From NCBI RefSeq assembly GCF_900112185.1, contig NZ_FOKP01000007.1:163752-227751 (forward strand): DNA of 64,000 nucleotides. Direction: 5' to 3'. The notes below the pieces were generated by a model. That model did no database searches and was not told the DNA's origin. It worked only from the letters and a program-made list of their open reading frames with translations. This document shows, in pieces, positions 1 to 8,819 of this stretch (the first letter of the stretch is position 1; the number at the start of each line of letters is the position of its first letter). This stretch comes from Allobosea sp. CRIB-10. GTDB taxonomy: Bacteria; Pseudomonadota; Alphaproteobacteria; Rhizobiales; Beijerinckiaceae. Position numbers and translations under genes: made by a program.

Positions 1-898
1 CCTCGCGCGCTTCGCCTTCGAGATCGGGACCGAGATCGATCGGCTCGTAGCCGGCCTCGGCGGCAGCCTTCACCGCCGCGGCGATGGCGTCGGCCGGGCG
101 GGCGACGATGCGGTAGTCGCTGCCAGCGAAGGCGGGATCGCCGGGCTTGGGCGTCTCGCTGGCATCGTCGGCGAGCAGGGCCCGTGCTGCCGGCGGCAGC
201 GTCAGCCCGTAGCGGGCGACGATGGCGCGGGCATCGGCCATGCTGCTCGGATCGGGCACGGTCGGGCCTGAGGCGATCGCGGCGGGATCGTCATGCGGCA
301 CGTCGGAGACGGCGAGGGTGAGCAGCTTCGCCGGCGCGGCGGCGAGGGCGAGCCGGCCGCCCTTGATGCGCGATAGGCGCTTGCGCACGATGTTCATCTC
401 GCCGATCGGCGCGCCGGAGCGCAGCAATGCCTTGTTGACTGCCTGCTTCTCGGCGAGCGCCAGCGTTCCGGCCGGTGCGACCCAGTTGGCCGAGCCGCCC
501 CCGGACAGCAGCACCAGGACGAGGTCGTCGGCGGTGGCGGAGGCGGCGAGGTCGAGCGCCCGCGTCGCGCTGGCAATGCTGCCCTCGTCGGGCACGGGAT
601 GCCCGGCGGCCAGCATCGGGATGTGCCGGGTCTGCGCCTCGTAGCCATGGCGCGCCACGGCATGGCCGATGAAGCGTTCGGGCGAGAGCTTCAGGGTGTC
701 GAGGTAATGCGCTTCGGCCAGGAGCGTCATGCTGCCGGCTGCCTTGCCGGCGGCGAGCAGGATCAGGCGGCCGTTCGGCGGAGGAGGGGGCAGATGCGCG
801 GCGAGCCAGCTCCGGGGATGGGCACGGGCCACGGCGGCGTCGAAGATCCGGCGTGCGGTCTCTCGCCGCTGCGTGATTGCGTCCTGCCGCTGCTCCAA
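1..898 (-). CDS. Glycerate 2-kinase (MOFRL/DUF4147 family), C-terminus outside window
   Basis: Phosphorylates D-glycerate in hydroxypyruvate, tartrate or serine-cycle metabolism in the cytoplasm. About 299 residues are visible; the family is usually 420-450 aa, so the last third lies beyond the left edge. The frame shows the glycine-rich segment LLSGGGSANW, the basic segment RKRLSRIKGG and SDVPHDDPAAIASGP, which are hallmarks of the DUF4147 N-terminal domain. There is no ATG in this frame near the 5' end. A TTG at 896-898 has GGGGA about 7 nt upstream and gives LEQRQDAITQ as the N-terminus, so I place the start there. Start choice is moderate, family call is good. Hydroxypyruvate reductase, a common older annotation for this family, is a naming alternative. 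Confidence 0.8.
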   Translation of the reverse strand, partial: MEQRQDAITQRRETARRIFDAAVARAHPRSWLAAHLPPPPPNGRLILLAAGKAAGSMTLLAEAHYLDTLKLSPERFIGHAVARHGYEAQTRHIPMLAAGHPVPDEGSIASATRALDLAASATADDLVLVLLSGGGSANWVAPAGTLALAEKQAVNKALLRSGAPIGEMNIVRKRLSRIKGGRLALAAAPAKLLTLAVSDVPHDDPAAIASGPTVPDPSSMADARAIVARYGLTLPPAARALLADDASETPKPGDPAFAGSDYRIVARPADAIAAAVKAAAEAGYEPIDLGPDLEGEARE

Positions 899-956
899 GC
901 GTCTTCCCCGTGCGAATCTGCTGCTGGCAATCGACTTTCGTCTTAGCCACTTACTA

Positions 957-1005
957 GAGCATGTCCCGCGAAAGTGGATACGCCATTTGCGATCAGGACA
1001 TGTTC
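957..1005. repeat. Short palindromic interspersed-type element
   Basis: Inverted arms GAGCATGTCC (957-966) and GGACATGTTC (996-1005) pair at 9 of 10 positions around a 29-nt centre containing GCGAAAGTGGATACG. It is the only structured piece of the intergenic stretch 899-1122. The form, a GAGCATG arm plus an AAGTGGA core, resembles the small dispersed palindromes common in Rhizobiales intergenic DNA. The pair at 31989-32090 has a related layout. Confidence 0.5.
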
Positions 1006-1122
1006 CGGGATGGTGAATTGGTGCGGATTCTTTTCGCACTGCCGTTCCGGGCGAGGCGAAAGCACGCTATGTCGCGCCGGCGCGGGCGTCACCCGCGATC
1101 GATGATGTAATCCGAGGTCATG

Positions 1123-1908
1123 ATGCGCGCGGAGGAGGGCTTGCAGAGCATCGCGCCGGCCCGGCGGCCCGGCGATGTCGAAATCATCACGGGAGACCCG
1201 GCGACGGGCATCCTGCTGCTCTGCGACCATGCGACGAACGCGATCCCGCCGGAGCTGAACCTGCTCGGCCTGCCGCCGCAGCAGCTCGAGCGCCACATCG
1301 CCTACGACATCGGCGCGGCCGAGATGACACGAGCGATGGCGCAGGCGCTCGGCGCGCCGGCCGTGCTCAGCAATTTCTCGCGGCTGCTGATCGACCCCAA
1401 TCGCGGCCGCGACGATCCGACCCTGGTGATGCGGATCTCCGACGGCGCGATCGTCCCTGGCAATGCCCGGATCGACGAGGCCGGCATCGCCGAGCGGATC
1501 GCGCGTTACTACGCGCCCTATGACGCGGCGATCGATGCCGCGGTGGAGGCGGCGCTCGCGGCCGGCCAGCCGCCGGCGATCGTCTCACTGCACTCCTTCA
1601 CGCCGTTCTGGAAGGGCGTGCCGCGGCCCTGGCATGCCGGCGTGCTCTGGGACAGGGAGGGGCGGCTGGCGCAGGCGCTGATCGCGGCGCTGCAGGCCGA
1701 AGGCGACCTGATCGTCGGCGACAACGAGCCCTATAATGGCGGCCTGCCGGGCGACACGATCGACCGGCATGCGACGCGCCGCGGCCTGCTCGACGCGCTG
1801 GTCGAGATCAGGCAGGACCTGATCGGCGAGCCGCATGCGGCCCGGGCCTGGGGCCTGCGGCTGGCGCGGCTCCTGCCGGGCGCGCTCGCCGCGGCGCGAG
1901 AGATGTGA
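1123..1908 (+). CDS. N-formylglutamate amidohydrolase family protein
   Basis: Predicted zinc-dependent hydrolase of the HutG/FGase family, which removes formate from N-formyl-amino acids such as N-formylglutamate in histidine breakdown. Family features are LLLCDHATNAIPPEL near the N-terminus, IAYDIGA, the NFSRLLIDPNR arginine loop and IVSLHSFTP with its histidine. The protein is 261 aa, normal for the shorter stand-alone branch. ATGATG occurs at 1120-1125. GAGG at 1114-1117 gives 5-nt spacing to the second ATG, so that one is used. No other hut genes are nearby, so histidine degradation is not supported by context and the substrate may be another formyl amino acid. Confidence 0.85.
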   Translation: MRAEEGLQSIAPARRPGDVEIITGDPATGILLLCDHATNAIPPELNLLGLPPQQLERHIAYDIGAAEMTRAMAQALGAPAVLSNFSRLLIDPNRGRDDPTLVMRISDGAIVPGNARIDEAGIAERIARYYAPYDAAIDAAVEAALAAGQPPAIVSLHSFTPFWKGVPRPWHAGVLWDREGRLAQALIAALQAEGDLIVGDNEPYNGGLPGDTIDRHATRRGLLDALVEIRQDLIGEPHAARAWGLRLARLLPGALAAAREM

Positions 1909-1987
1909 ACTCAGCGCCGTTCTTGCTTGACCTTGCCGCCCATCCTTGCGAACCCCTGCGGCCGAATTCCGAAGAAGGGTTATGAGA

Positions 1988-2230
1988 ATGGACGATCCGG
2001 TTGCAGGCGATCAGCTCAAGAGCATCGTGCAGCGCATCGAGCGGCTCGAGGAAGAGAAGAAGACGATCGCCGACGACATCAAGGAGGTCTATGCCGAGGC
2101 CAAGGGCAACGGCTACGACGTCAAGGTGCTGCGCAAGGTGGTCGCGCTACGCAAACGCGACCTCGACGAGCGCAAGGAGGAAGAGGCGATCCTCGACCTC
2201 TATCTGCAGGCGGTCGGCGAGACGGCCTGA
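1988..2230 (+). CDS. gapR: GapR-family nucleoid-associated protein (DUF2312)
   Basis: Small coiled-coil DNA-binding protein of 80 aa. In Caulobacter, GapR binds AT-rich, overtwisted DNA ahead of replication and transcription and helps topoisomerases. The sequence has the typical pattern: [19 protein letters not shown], then [17 protein letters not shown], then [11 protein letters not shown] and an acidic tail ending [13 protein letters not shown] at 1975-1979 is 8 nt before ATG 1988 but only 2 nt before ATG 1982, so the later start is chosen. It lies 79 nt after the amidohydrolase gene and is followed at once by a strong terminator. Confidence 0.88.
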   Translation: MDDPVAGDQLKSIVQRIERLEEEKKTIADDIKEVYAEAKGNGYDVKVLRKVVALRKRDLDERKEEEAILDLYLQAVGETA

Positions 2231-2240
2231 GGAGAACACC

Positions 2241-2274
2241 AAAACGCCGCCCAGCGTGTCCTGGGCGGCGTTTT
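2241..2274 (+). terminator. Rho-independent terminator after gapR
   Basis: Perfect inverted repeat AAAACGCCGCCCAG (2241-2254), 6-nt loop, CTGGGCGGCGTTTT (2261-2274). Flanking A and T tracts make it usable from both sides, so it can serve gapR (+) and the convergent nitroreductase gene (-). Confidence 0.9.
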
Positions 2275-2345
2275 GCTTTTCGGGGGCAATCGCTCAGGCG
2301 ACCAGCTCGAGCTCGGCCGCAGCGCCGGTTGATCGCAAGTTTCGC

Positions 2346-2933
2346 TCAGCGATGCGTGCGGAACCGAAGCTCGTCGTCCATGAAGGTCTTCTCCGGGAAG
2401 GCCGCTTCGTTGGAGCCGAAAGGCATCTGCGCCGTCAGCTTCCAGGACGCGGGGATGTTCCAGGTCTTGGCGACTTCCGCATCGACCAGCGGATGATAAT
2501 GCTGAAGGCTGGCGCCGATGCCGGCATCCGCGAGCGCGGTCCATACCGCCAGCTGCGCCATGCCGGTCGAATGCTCCGACCAGATCGGGAAATTGTGCGC
2601 GTAGAGCGGGAAGTTGGCCTGCAGGGCCTTCACCGGCTCCTCGTCCTCGTAGAACAGCACCGTCCCGGCTCCGCTCGCAAAAGCCTCGATCTTCTTGGCG
2701 GTCGCGGGGAAGTCGGCAGCCGGCACGATCGCCTGAAGCGCTTCCTTGGCGATGCTCCAGAACTTGTCGCTTTCCCGGCCGAAGAGGATGACGGCGCGGG
2801 AGCTCTGCGAGTTGAAGCTGGAGGGCGACAGGCGGATCGCCTGCCGGATCAGGGCATCGACCTGTGTCTCGGAGATCGGCAGATTCTTGCCGAGGGCATA
2901 TTGCGTACGGCGCTTCTTGAGCTTGTCGAGCAT
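2346..2933 (-). CDS. Nitroreductase family protein (Frm2/CinD-like)
   Basis: FMN-dependent oxidoreductase of 195 aa reducing nitro compounds or quinones. The N-terminal KKRRTQYALGK supplies the phosphate-binding arginines, SPSSFNSQSSRAVIL is the flavin loop, and AVWTALADAGIGASLQHY is the helix before the C-terminal strand PFGSNEA. Length and the SFNSQSSR loop fit the fungal Frm2/Hbn1 and lactococcal CinD branch rather than NfsA/NfsB. GAGGA lies about 5 nt before the ATG. It is divergent from the LysR gene at 3117 across a 183-bp spacer, the usual arrangement in which the regulator controls both genes. The native substrate is unknown. Confidence 0.85.
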   Translation of the reverse strand: MLDKLKKRRTQYALGKNLPISETQVDALIRQAIRLSPSSFNSQSSRAVILFGRESDKFWSIAKEALQAIVPAADFPATAKKIEAFASGAGTVLFYEDEEPVKALQANFPLYAHNFPIWSEHSTGMAQLAVWTALADAGIGASLQHYHPLVDAEVAKTWNIPASWKLTAQMPFGSNEAAFPEKTFMDDELRFRTHR

Positions 2934-3116
2934 GGCTTCCTCATCTGTGAACGCGTATCACCGGCAGGCCGATGTCGCGGGTGGTGTTTCCCGGAGCGCG
3001 CCCTTCAGACGTGCTTCCTGCGAAAGCGGGATTTGATGAGGGAGAGGTAGCGGTTCACTTGTCGCACCAGAATGCCCATATTGGGCACCAATCTGTTGCT
3101 GATCCAGGAACGCTTG

Positions 3117-4097
3117 ATGTCAGAGATCGACGATATCAGGAGCTTCGTCGCCGTCGTCGACGCCGGCAGCTTCGGACGGGCGGCCCATAGCCTGGGGCTG
3201 GCCAAGTCGATCGTCAGCCGCCGTATCGCCAGGCTGGAAGCTGATCTCGGCACACGCTTGCTCAGCCGCACGACCCGCGGCGTCGCCGCCACCGAGGCCG
3301 GGCTCGAGTTCAAGACGCGCGGCGAGCGCATCCTGTCCGAGCTCGCCGAGGCGCGCGAGGCCATCGCTCAGCAGTCCGAGGGAATGAGCGGACGCTTGAG
3401 ACTGTCCATGCCGCTTTCCTTCGGCTTCCGTCATCTGGCTCCCGTGCTGGCGGAGCTGGCGCAACGCCATCCGCGGCTGGAACTCGACGTCGAAGCCAGC
3501 GACCGCCAGGTCGACCTGATCGGCGAGCGCTTCGATGCGGCGATCCGGATCGGCGCGCTCAAGGATTCCAGCCTGGTGGCGCGCCGCATCGTGCCGGTGA
3601 AGAACGCGGTGCTCGGCAGCCCGGACTACTTCGCCCGCCATGGCAAACCGGAGACGCCGCTCGATCTTGCTCGCCATGAATGCCTGATCTACTCGGGCAA
3701 CAGCGTCGCTGAATGGAACTTCCAGGTGAACCGGCGCTGGGTATCCGTGCGCCCCTCCGGCCGCCTGCGCTCGGATAATGGCGACACGCTGCTCAAATGG
3801 GCCGAGGCCGGGCTGGGCATCGTGGTGCTGCCGACCTTCATCGCCAGTGATGCGATCCGTGCCGGTACGGTCGAGCATATCCTCTGGCGCTATCCCATGC
3901 GCGAGAGCGCCCTTCATGTCGTGCGCCCGCCCGGTCCTTACGTGCCCGGCAAGGTCCGCGTGCTGATCGAGCTGATGCTGGAGCGCTTCGGCAGCGCGCC
4001 GTCCTGGGACCCTTGCCAAGCGGCGGTCGAGGCGAGGATCGCGACGGGAGAGCTGGCAGCGGAAGACTATCCGGCCGACGAGCATCAAATGGCGTGA
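3117..4097 (+). CDS. LysR-family transcriptional regulator
   Basis: 326-aa LysR-type regulator. The N-terminal winged helix-turn-helix covers about residues 1-60 (SFGRAAHSLGLAKSIVSRRI, then LEADLGTRLLSRTTRG), followed by a linker helix. A periplasmic-binding-like effector domain runs from about residue 90 (GRLRLSMPLSFGFRHLAPVL) to the C-terminus. An in-frame ATG exists at 3072, but AGGA at 3106-3109 sits 7 nt before ATG 3117 and the family normally starts just before the DDIRSFV helix. Divergent from the nitroreductase gene, its probable target. It closely resembles the many LysR proteins paired with quinone- or nitro-reductases, but the inducer cannot be read from sequence. Confidence 0.9.
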   Translation: MSEIDDIRSFVAVVDAGSFGRAAHSLGLAKSIVSRRIARLEADLGTRLLSRTTRGVAATEAGLEFKTRGERILSELAEAREAIAQQSEGMSGRLRLSMPLSFGFRHLAPVLAELAQRHPRLELDVEASDRQVDLIGERFDAAIRIGALKDSSLVARRIVPVKNAVLGSPDYFARHGKPETPLDLARHECLIYSGNSVAEWNFQVNRRWVSVRPSGRLRSDNGDTLLKWAEAGLGIVVLPTFIASDAIRAGTVEHILWRYPMRESALHVVRPPGPYVPGKVRVLIELMLERFGSAPSWDPCQAAVEARIATGELAAEDYPADEHQMA

Positions 4098-4175
4098 AGT
4101 CGGGCTTCACGCGAATTCGCGTGGCAAGCCCTCCGCAAGCAGCCAGTGTTCTCCCCACGACAACGGGAGATCGCC

Positions 4176-4784
4176 ATGCTGCTGGTTGGAATGCTCGACA
4201 GCCCCTATGTGCGGCGCGCAGCCATCACCGGGACCTTGCTAGGCCTCGATTTCGAGCACCGCTCGGTCTCGGTGTTCCGGCACATGCCGGAGTTTCGCAA
4301 GATCAATCCGCTCATCAAGGCGCCGACGCTGGTCGCCGGCGACGGCACGGTCATCAGCGAGTCCCTGCTGATCATCCAGCATTTCGAGGATCTCGCCGGT
4401 CGCTCGCTGCGCCCGGCTGACAAGGCTGAACGTGTCAGGGATCTCAGCCTGACCGGCATCGGCATCGTCGCCGCCGACAAGGCGGTCTCGGTCGAATACG
4501 AGCGCAAGCGGCCTGAGGAGAAGCGCTACGACAACTGGCAGGAGCGCATCCTGTCGCAGCTCCACACGGCGCTCGACCTGCTCGATCAGGCCGCCCAGAG
4601 CGGCGAGATCGGTGCGGGGCCGGAGCTGCGGCCGGGTGACATCGCGGCCGCGATCGCCTGGGGATTCTGCCGCTTCGTCATCCCGGAATTCGCGCCGGAG
4701 GGGCGCTGGCCTGCGCTGGCGCGTCAGGCTGCGGCTTGCGAGGCGCTCGATGTCTTCAAGGCCTGGCCGATCGACAGGGAGTAG
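4176..4784 (+). CDS. Glutathione S-transferase family protein
   Basis: 202-aa protein with a thioredoxin-like N-terminal domain (MLDSPYVRRAAITGTLLGL, then the cis-proline KAPTL and the glutathione-binding GTVISESLLI) and an all-helical C-terminal domain. Start ATG 4176 has CGGGAGA about 6 nt upstream. It follows the LysR gene by 78 nt on the same strand and may be co-transcribed, consistent with a detoxification cluster including the nitroreductase. The active-site serine is probably in MLDSPY. Substrate unknown. Confidence 0.85.
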   Translation: MLLVGMLDSPYVRRAAITGTLLGLDFEHRSVSVFRHMPEFRKINPLIKAPTLVAGDGTVISESLLIIQHFEDLAGRSLRPADKAERVRDLSLTGIGIVAADKAVSVEYERKRPEEKRYDNWQERILSQLHTALDLLDQAAQSGEIGAGPELRPGDIAAAIAWGFCRFVIPEFAPEGRWPALARQAAACEALDVFKAWPIDRE

Positions 4785-4796
4785 GCGAGAGGCCGC

Positions 4797-6602
4797 TCAG
4801 TTCTGGACGAAGGTCGTCGGCAGGGCCTTGACCGCCGGGCCGGTGAAGCCGCTGGTGCCGACATCGCTGGGCTCGGCGGCGGAGAAGCCAAGCGCTGCGG
4901 CCGGGCTCGCACCTGCGACCCAGCCCTTGGCATGGGCGTCCGAGCCCGTCTTCGCCTTGGCGGTCGCGACCGTCGCGCGGCGGGCAGGCGGTGCTTCCGG
5001 AGCCGAGACGGCGGCGAAGAGCGAATCGAGACCGGCGCGATCGGCATTGTATTCGGCGGCGATCGGGGTCGTGCGCGGTCGCGCGGCGATCTGCGTCGTG
5101 CCGGCCTGCTCCGGCGTTGCGCCCGGCGGGCGCGGCCGGATCGGTGGCAGCGGATGGCTGATAGTGACCAGCTTGGCGCCGGCGGAGGCGGCATCCTCGT
5201 CGGCAGTGTCGCCGAGCCGCAGCCCCTCGGTCGACAGGCTCGCCAGCGCGACCGGGCGCGATGGCGGCAACGGCGCCGAGACAGGCCTGCCGGTGAGGAT
5301 GGTTTCCAGCGACGGGCCCGGCAGGTCGGTCGGCCGGCGCGGCGGCAGTGAGGCGAGAATCAGCTTCTGCTCGGCTGCCGGCAGCGGCAAGGCCGAGGCC
5401 TCCGCGGCCATCGCTGCGAGCTGCGGCGCGCCGGCCGGCGGGTTCGGCACGGGCGGCGTCAGGCCGCTCGGGCGTGCGACGGGCAGCGCGGTCGCGATCG
5501 GGCTAGGCTTCGGCGGTTCGGGCGGTGCGACCTGGGCGGGAGCCAAGGCTGCGACCTGCGTCTCCTCCGGCGGCGGGGCGGTGGTGGTGGTAGTCGCGCG
5601 GTTCGAACGCTCGCGCAGCACGGAACGGCCGGTCGGCTCGGGCTGGGCCGGTTGCGCATTGAACACGGCGAAGCGCCCGCCATCGCCGCTATTGCTGTCG
5701 CCGGCATAGGCCATGACGGTCGGTTGCGGCGTCGGCGCGCGGCGGGCCGCGGCGCGACCACGGGTCGGCCGGGCGTCGGCCTCCTCATCGTCTCCGCCGA
5801 ACAATGCCGCCCAGAAGCTCTTGCCGCCGCCGCTCGACGCCATGATTGCGCCTTCGTCGTAATCGCCGGCGCCATAGCCCATCACCGAGCCGCCGCTCGA
5901 GAGAATGGCAGCCTTGGCGACCTCATACCCGCTGAGCGGCTTGCCGTCGGCCGGCAGGTGCACTGTCTGCTCGTCGGGGAAGAGGCGCACGAGCTGATCG
6001 CGGGTCATGCGCGGCCAGGAGCGGACCGAACCGGCGTCGAGATGGACAAAGGGGGTGTGGGCACCAGGATAGAAGCCGACGCCGCCGCGCTGCATGCGCA
6101 TGGCCGTTTCGCGCATGCGGGCGGTCGGGGTATCCGGCAGATAGAAGTCCATCGCCTTGCCGAGCATGTGCTGGCTGTGCTTGGCGACGCCGCGCGAGCG
6201 CCGGCGCAGCATCGAATTGGTACCGGGGGAGCGATAGGCGGAGACGACGTGGAAAGGCTGGTCGGAGCCGACCTTGCGATGCACTTCCCAGGCGATGTCG
6301 AAGAGCTTCGGGTCCATCCGGATCGGCTCGTCGGTGCGCCAGTCGCGCAGCGCCCAGTTCAGCTTCTCCAGCCCCGCGGAATCGTAGCGGCCGTCACGCT
6401 TGAAGGTGACGGTCGTCTCCTCCTTGGTGTGCATGTGCTTGATGGTGATCGTGCGGGTGTCGCCATTGGCGACGGCGTTCTGCGTGCCGCGTGCACCGAG
6501 GATCAAGAAGCTCGCGCTGGCGATCAGCAGGAAGCCGGCACGGGCGCTCAGCCGCAAGGGGCGCGGGAGCCGTGCTGCGATCTCGGCTTTCGACCTGCTC
6601 AC
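4797..6602 (-). CDS. DUF882 (YcbK/peptidase M15-like) exported protein with long Pro/Ala-rich tail
   Basis: 601 aa. An N-terminal membrane or signal segment (about residues 19-37) leads into a DUF882 domain to about residue 210. The metal-site pattern is visible: SQHMLGKAMD (S-x-H-x-x-G-x-A-x-D) and FVHLDAG, as in zinc D,D-/L,D-peptidases of family M15. Residues from about 270 onward are low-complexity Pro/Ala/Thr-rich, probably a periplasmic spacer. E. coli YcbK is only 182 aa, so the tail is an extension. The gene precedes an L,D-transpeptidase (YcbB-like) on the same strand; ycbB-ycbK adjacency is also seen in E. coli. A degenerate CtrA-type site lies at 6675-6689, about 73 nt upstream. 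Confidence 0.85.
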   Translation of the reverse strand: MSRSKAEIAARLPRPLRLSARAGFLLIASASFLILGARGTQNAVANGDTRTITIKHMHTKEETTVTFKRDGRYDSAGLEKLNWALRDWRTDEPIRMDPKLFDIAWEVHRKVGSDQPFHVVSAYRSPGTNSMLRRRSRGVAKHSQHMLGKAMDFYLPDTPTARMRETAMRMQRGGVGFYPGAHTPFVHLDAGSVRSWPRMTRDQLVRLFPDEQTVHLPADGKPLSGYEVAKAAILSSGGSVMGYGAGDYDEGAIMASSGGGKSFWAALFGGDDEEADARPTRGRAAARRAPTPQPTVMAYAGDSNSGDGGRFAVFNAQPAQPEPTGRSVLRERSNRATTTTTAPPPEETQVAALAPAQVAPPEPPKPSPIATALPVARPSGLTPPVPNPPAGAPQLAAMAAEASALPLPAAEQKLILASLPPRRPTDLPGPSLETILTGRPVSAPLPPSRPVALASLSTEGLRLGDTADEDAASAGAKLVTISHPLPPIRPRPPGATPEQAGTTQIAARPRTTPIAAEYNADRAGLDSLFAAVSAPEAPPARRATVATAKAKTGSDAHAKGWVAGASPAAALGFSAAEPSDVGTSGFTGPAVKALPTTFVQN

Positions 6603-6674
6603 TCTGCCAGACCCGTCTCGAAGCGCCGGGGCGAACCGGAGCGATAAACGTGAAGGAACAGTTGCCGAGAAGGC

Positions 6675-6689
6675 TTAACGGGAGGTTAC
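6675..6689 (-). promoter_or_regulatory. Possible degenerate CtrA box before the DUF882 gene
   Basis: TTAA (6675-6678), 7-nt spacer, TTAC (6686-6689). It matches the CtrA consensus TTAA-N7-TTAA at 7 of 8 fixed positions, about 73 nt upstream of the DUF882 start. The perfect site at 10381-10395 sits a similar distance before another gene. Confidence 0.35.
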
Positions 6690-6790
6690 CGGCGAGACAA
6701 CTCCCCGCCGGAATCCGGCAAGCAAGATTGCTCGCTAGCGGCAGATCGTGGCGAAACCGTGCCGAATTGGACTTTTCGCGGTGGATTCAG

Positions 6791-8671
6791 TCAGGAACGT
6801 TGCTCGAGCGCGTTCCTGACCAGCCTGTGGAAACCGTAGATATCGTCGAAGGTCGTGACCGCGCCGGTCTCGTTTACGACGATGGTCTCATAGACCAGAT
6901 GGATCGGCAGGGGCTGCGGCAGCTTGATCGTGCGCTCGCCGGAACCGATCAGCCGCTTCAGCCGCTCGCTCGACCATTCCGGCCCCAGCACCTGGTCGGC
7001 GAGGGCAAACGGGTTCTCGACTCGCACGCAGCCATGGCTGAGGGCGCGCCTGCCCGCGCCGAACAGGCTACGATTGGGCGTGTCGTGCAGGTAGACGGCA
7101 TGGTCGTTCGGGAACATGAACTTGATCCAGCCGAGCGCATTGCGCTCGCCCGGCGGCTGGCGCACTGAGATGCTGCCGTTCTTGGCCCGCGTCACGACAT
7201 AGCCGCGCCTTGCGGCATAGTTCGGATCGTTGGCGAGCCCGGGCAGGATCTCCTTCTTCAGGATCGAGGGCGGAATGTACCAGGACGGATTGACGACGAC
7301 GTGCTCCATCCGGTGCGAGAACACCGGCGTCGCCGATTCCGGCTTGCCGACGATGACACGCGACTCATAGGCGAGCTTGTCGCCGTGCATCACGCGCATC
7401 CGGTATTCCGGGATGTTCACGACGATGCGGTTCTCGCCGAGATCGCTTGGTAGCCAGCGCCAGCGCTCCATCTGGGCGATGATGTCGCTTTCCAGCCGGG
7501 TCGAGCGCGGCATGGCGAGTGCGGCGACGGTCTGGTCGCTGAGCACTCCGTCGGCGCGCAGGCCGGCCTGCTTCTGGAAATCGGCCAGCGCCAGCGCGGT
7601 CGAGCGATCATAGACCGGCTCCTCGCTGGTCCCGAGCCCGAGCCGGGCGCGGACGAGTGGCACGCGGGCATCGCGCATGCCGACCTTGAGGGCAGGGCCG
7701 GCCGGGATGCGGGCGACCGGCGTCTCGGGCTTGTCGGCGCGCAACTCGGCGAGCTTGGCCTTGAGATGCTGATAGCCGGCGTGCCGGGGGTTATAGGCGG
7801 CGAGCACCGCGCCGGCGTCGGCGGCGCCAGTCAGTTCCGACAGCACCTCGGTCGCCGAGGGCAATTCGAGCTTGGGCGTGATCAGCTTGGAGAGGCGGCG
7901 CGGGTCGATACGGCCACCGCGTGCATCGCGGGCATAGAGCACGGCCAGGGCCGAAAGCCGGATATCGGCGGCGGCGAGGCTGTCCTTGTCGCTGCCCTCG
8001 AAGACCGGCAGCAGGTAGTCACCGACGCGCAAACCGTCATCGCCGGCACGGCCGAGTTGCGCGACGATCTGCTTGCCGGCGGCGCCGAAATCCTTGCCGT
8101 CTATCCAGAAGGGGCGGTTCTCGTTTGCGGCGTAGGCGGCGACGATGTCGGCGCGCTCGCGAGCGGAGAGGCGGGTAAGGGCGGAGGCGATCTCGGCCTG
8201 CGCCGCGATCCGGCCGGAGAGCTCGAGGCCCGGCGGCATGGTGACCGCGACATCGGGGAGGGGTGGCAGGTCGATCTGCGAGGGCTTGGCGAGTTGCGGC
8301 TGTGGGGCGGGCTCGATCGGTTTGACCAGAGCCGGATCGACCGGCGGCGTCTCCGGTTCGGGCAGATCGAGATCGAACTCGGCCGGGGCGTGGTCAGGCC
8401 TGGTCGAGAGTGCGCCTGTGACCATCTCATTGGCCTCGGCCGCTGCGGCCGACTGCAGGCCGGCGGACGGGCGCAGGTCGAGCGTGACCTCCGCCGGGGC
8501 GGGGATGTCGAGCTGTCGCGGCTCGGCGTCGGTCTTGAGAATGACCAGAGCGGGCTGTTCAGGCAGTGGCTGACCGATCCCGCTTGCCTCCTGCGCTGTT
8601 GCGGCAGCGAGTGCGAACGAGAGGCCGAGAGCGGCGGTTGAGACGGTTTCCGCCAGGCGGCGAAGGCGCAT
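6791..8671 (-). CDS. Murein L,D-transpeptidase (YcbB/LdtD-like)
   Basis: 626-aa periplasmic enzyme that makes 3-3 cross-links in peptidoglycan. Signal peptide residues 1-27 (VSTAALGLSFALAAATAQ). After a proline-rich spacer comes the YcbB scaffold domain (LSARERADIVAAYAANENRPFW), a peptidoglycan-binding repeat (DFQKQAGLRADGVLSDQTV) and a YkuD catalytic domain. The catalytic motif is HDTPNRSLF then SHGCVR, with the nucleophilic cysteine. E. coli YcbB is 615 aa. The start at 8671 has GGGGAAG 7 nt upstream; an upstream ATG at 8701 has no such site. The neighbouring DUF882 gene supports a cell-wall role. Confidence 0.9.
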   Translation of the reverse strand: MRLRRLAETVSTAALGLSFALAAATAQEASGIGQPLPEQPALVILKTDAEPRQLDIPAPAEVTLDLRPSAGLQSAAAAEANEMVTGALSTRPDHAPAEFDLDLPEPETPPVDPALVKPIEPAPQPQLAKPSQIDLPPLPDVAVTMPPGLELSGRIAAQAEIASALTRLSARERADIVAAYAANENRPFWIDGKDFGAAGKQIVAQLGRAGDDGLRVGDYLLPVFEGSDKDSLAAADIRLSALAVLYARDARGGRIDPRRLSKLITPKLELPSATEVLSELTGAADAGAVLAAYNPRHAGYQHLKAKLAELRADKPETPVARIPAGPALKVGMRDARVPLVRARLGLGTSEEPVYDRSTALALADFQKQAGLRADGVLSDQTVAALAMPRSTRLESDIIAQMERWRWLPSDLGENRIVVNIPEYRMRVMHGDKLAYESRVIVGKPESATPVFSHRMEHVVVNPSWYIPPSILKKEILPGLANDPNYAARRGYVVTRAKNGSISVRQPPGERNALGWIKFMFPNDHAVYLHDTPNRSLFGAGRRALSHGCVRVENPFALADQVLGPEWSSERLKRLIGSGERTIKLPQPLPIHLVYETIVVNETGAVTTFDDIYGFHRLVRNALEQRS

Positions 8672-8819
8672 CGATCTACTTCCCCGGTCCGGCCGATCCA
8701 CGCCGATAACTGCGTGACTCGGCCTGCTTCGACAAGATGCCGCCCTGCAACAGCGGCCGATATTCGCCCTCTGCAGCCCGTCCCCTGTGGGTTGCAGAGC
8801 GCGTTTCGATTCGCTCTGA

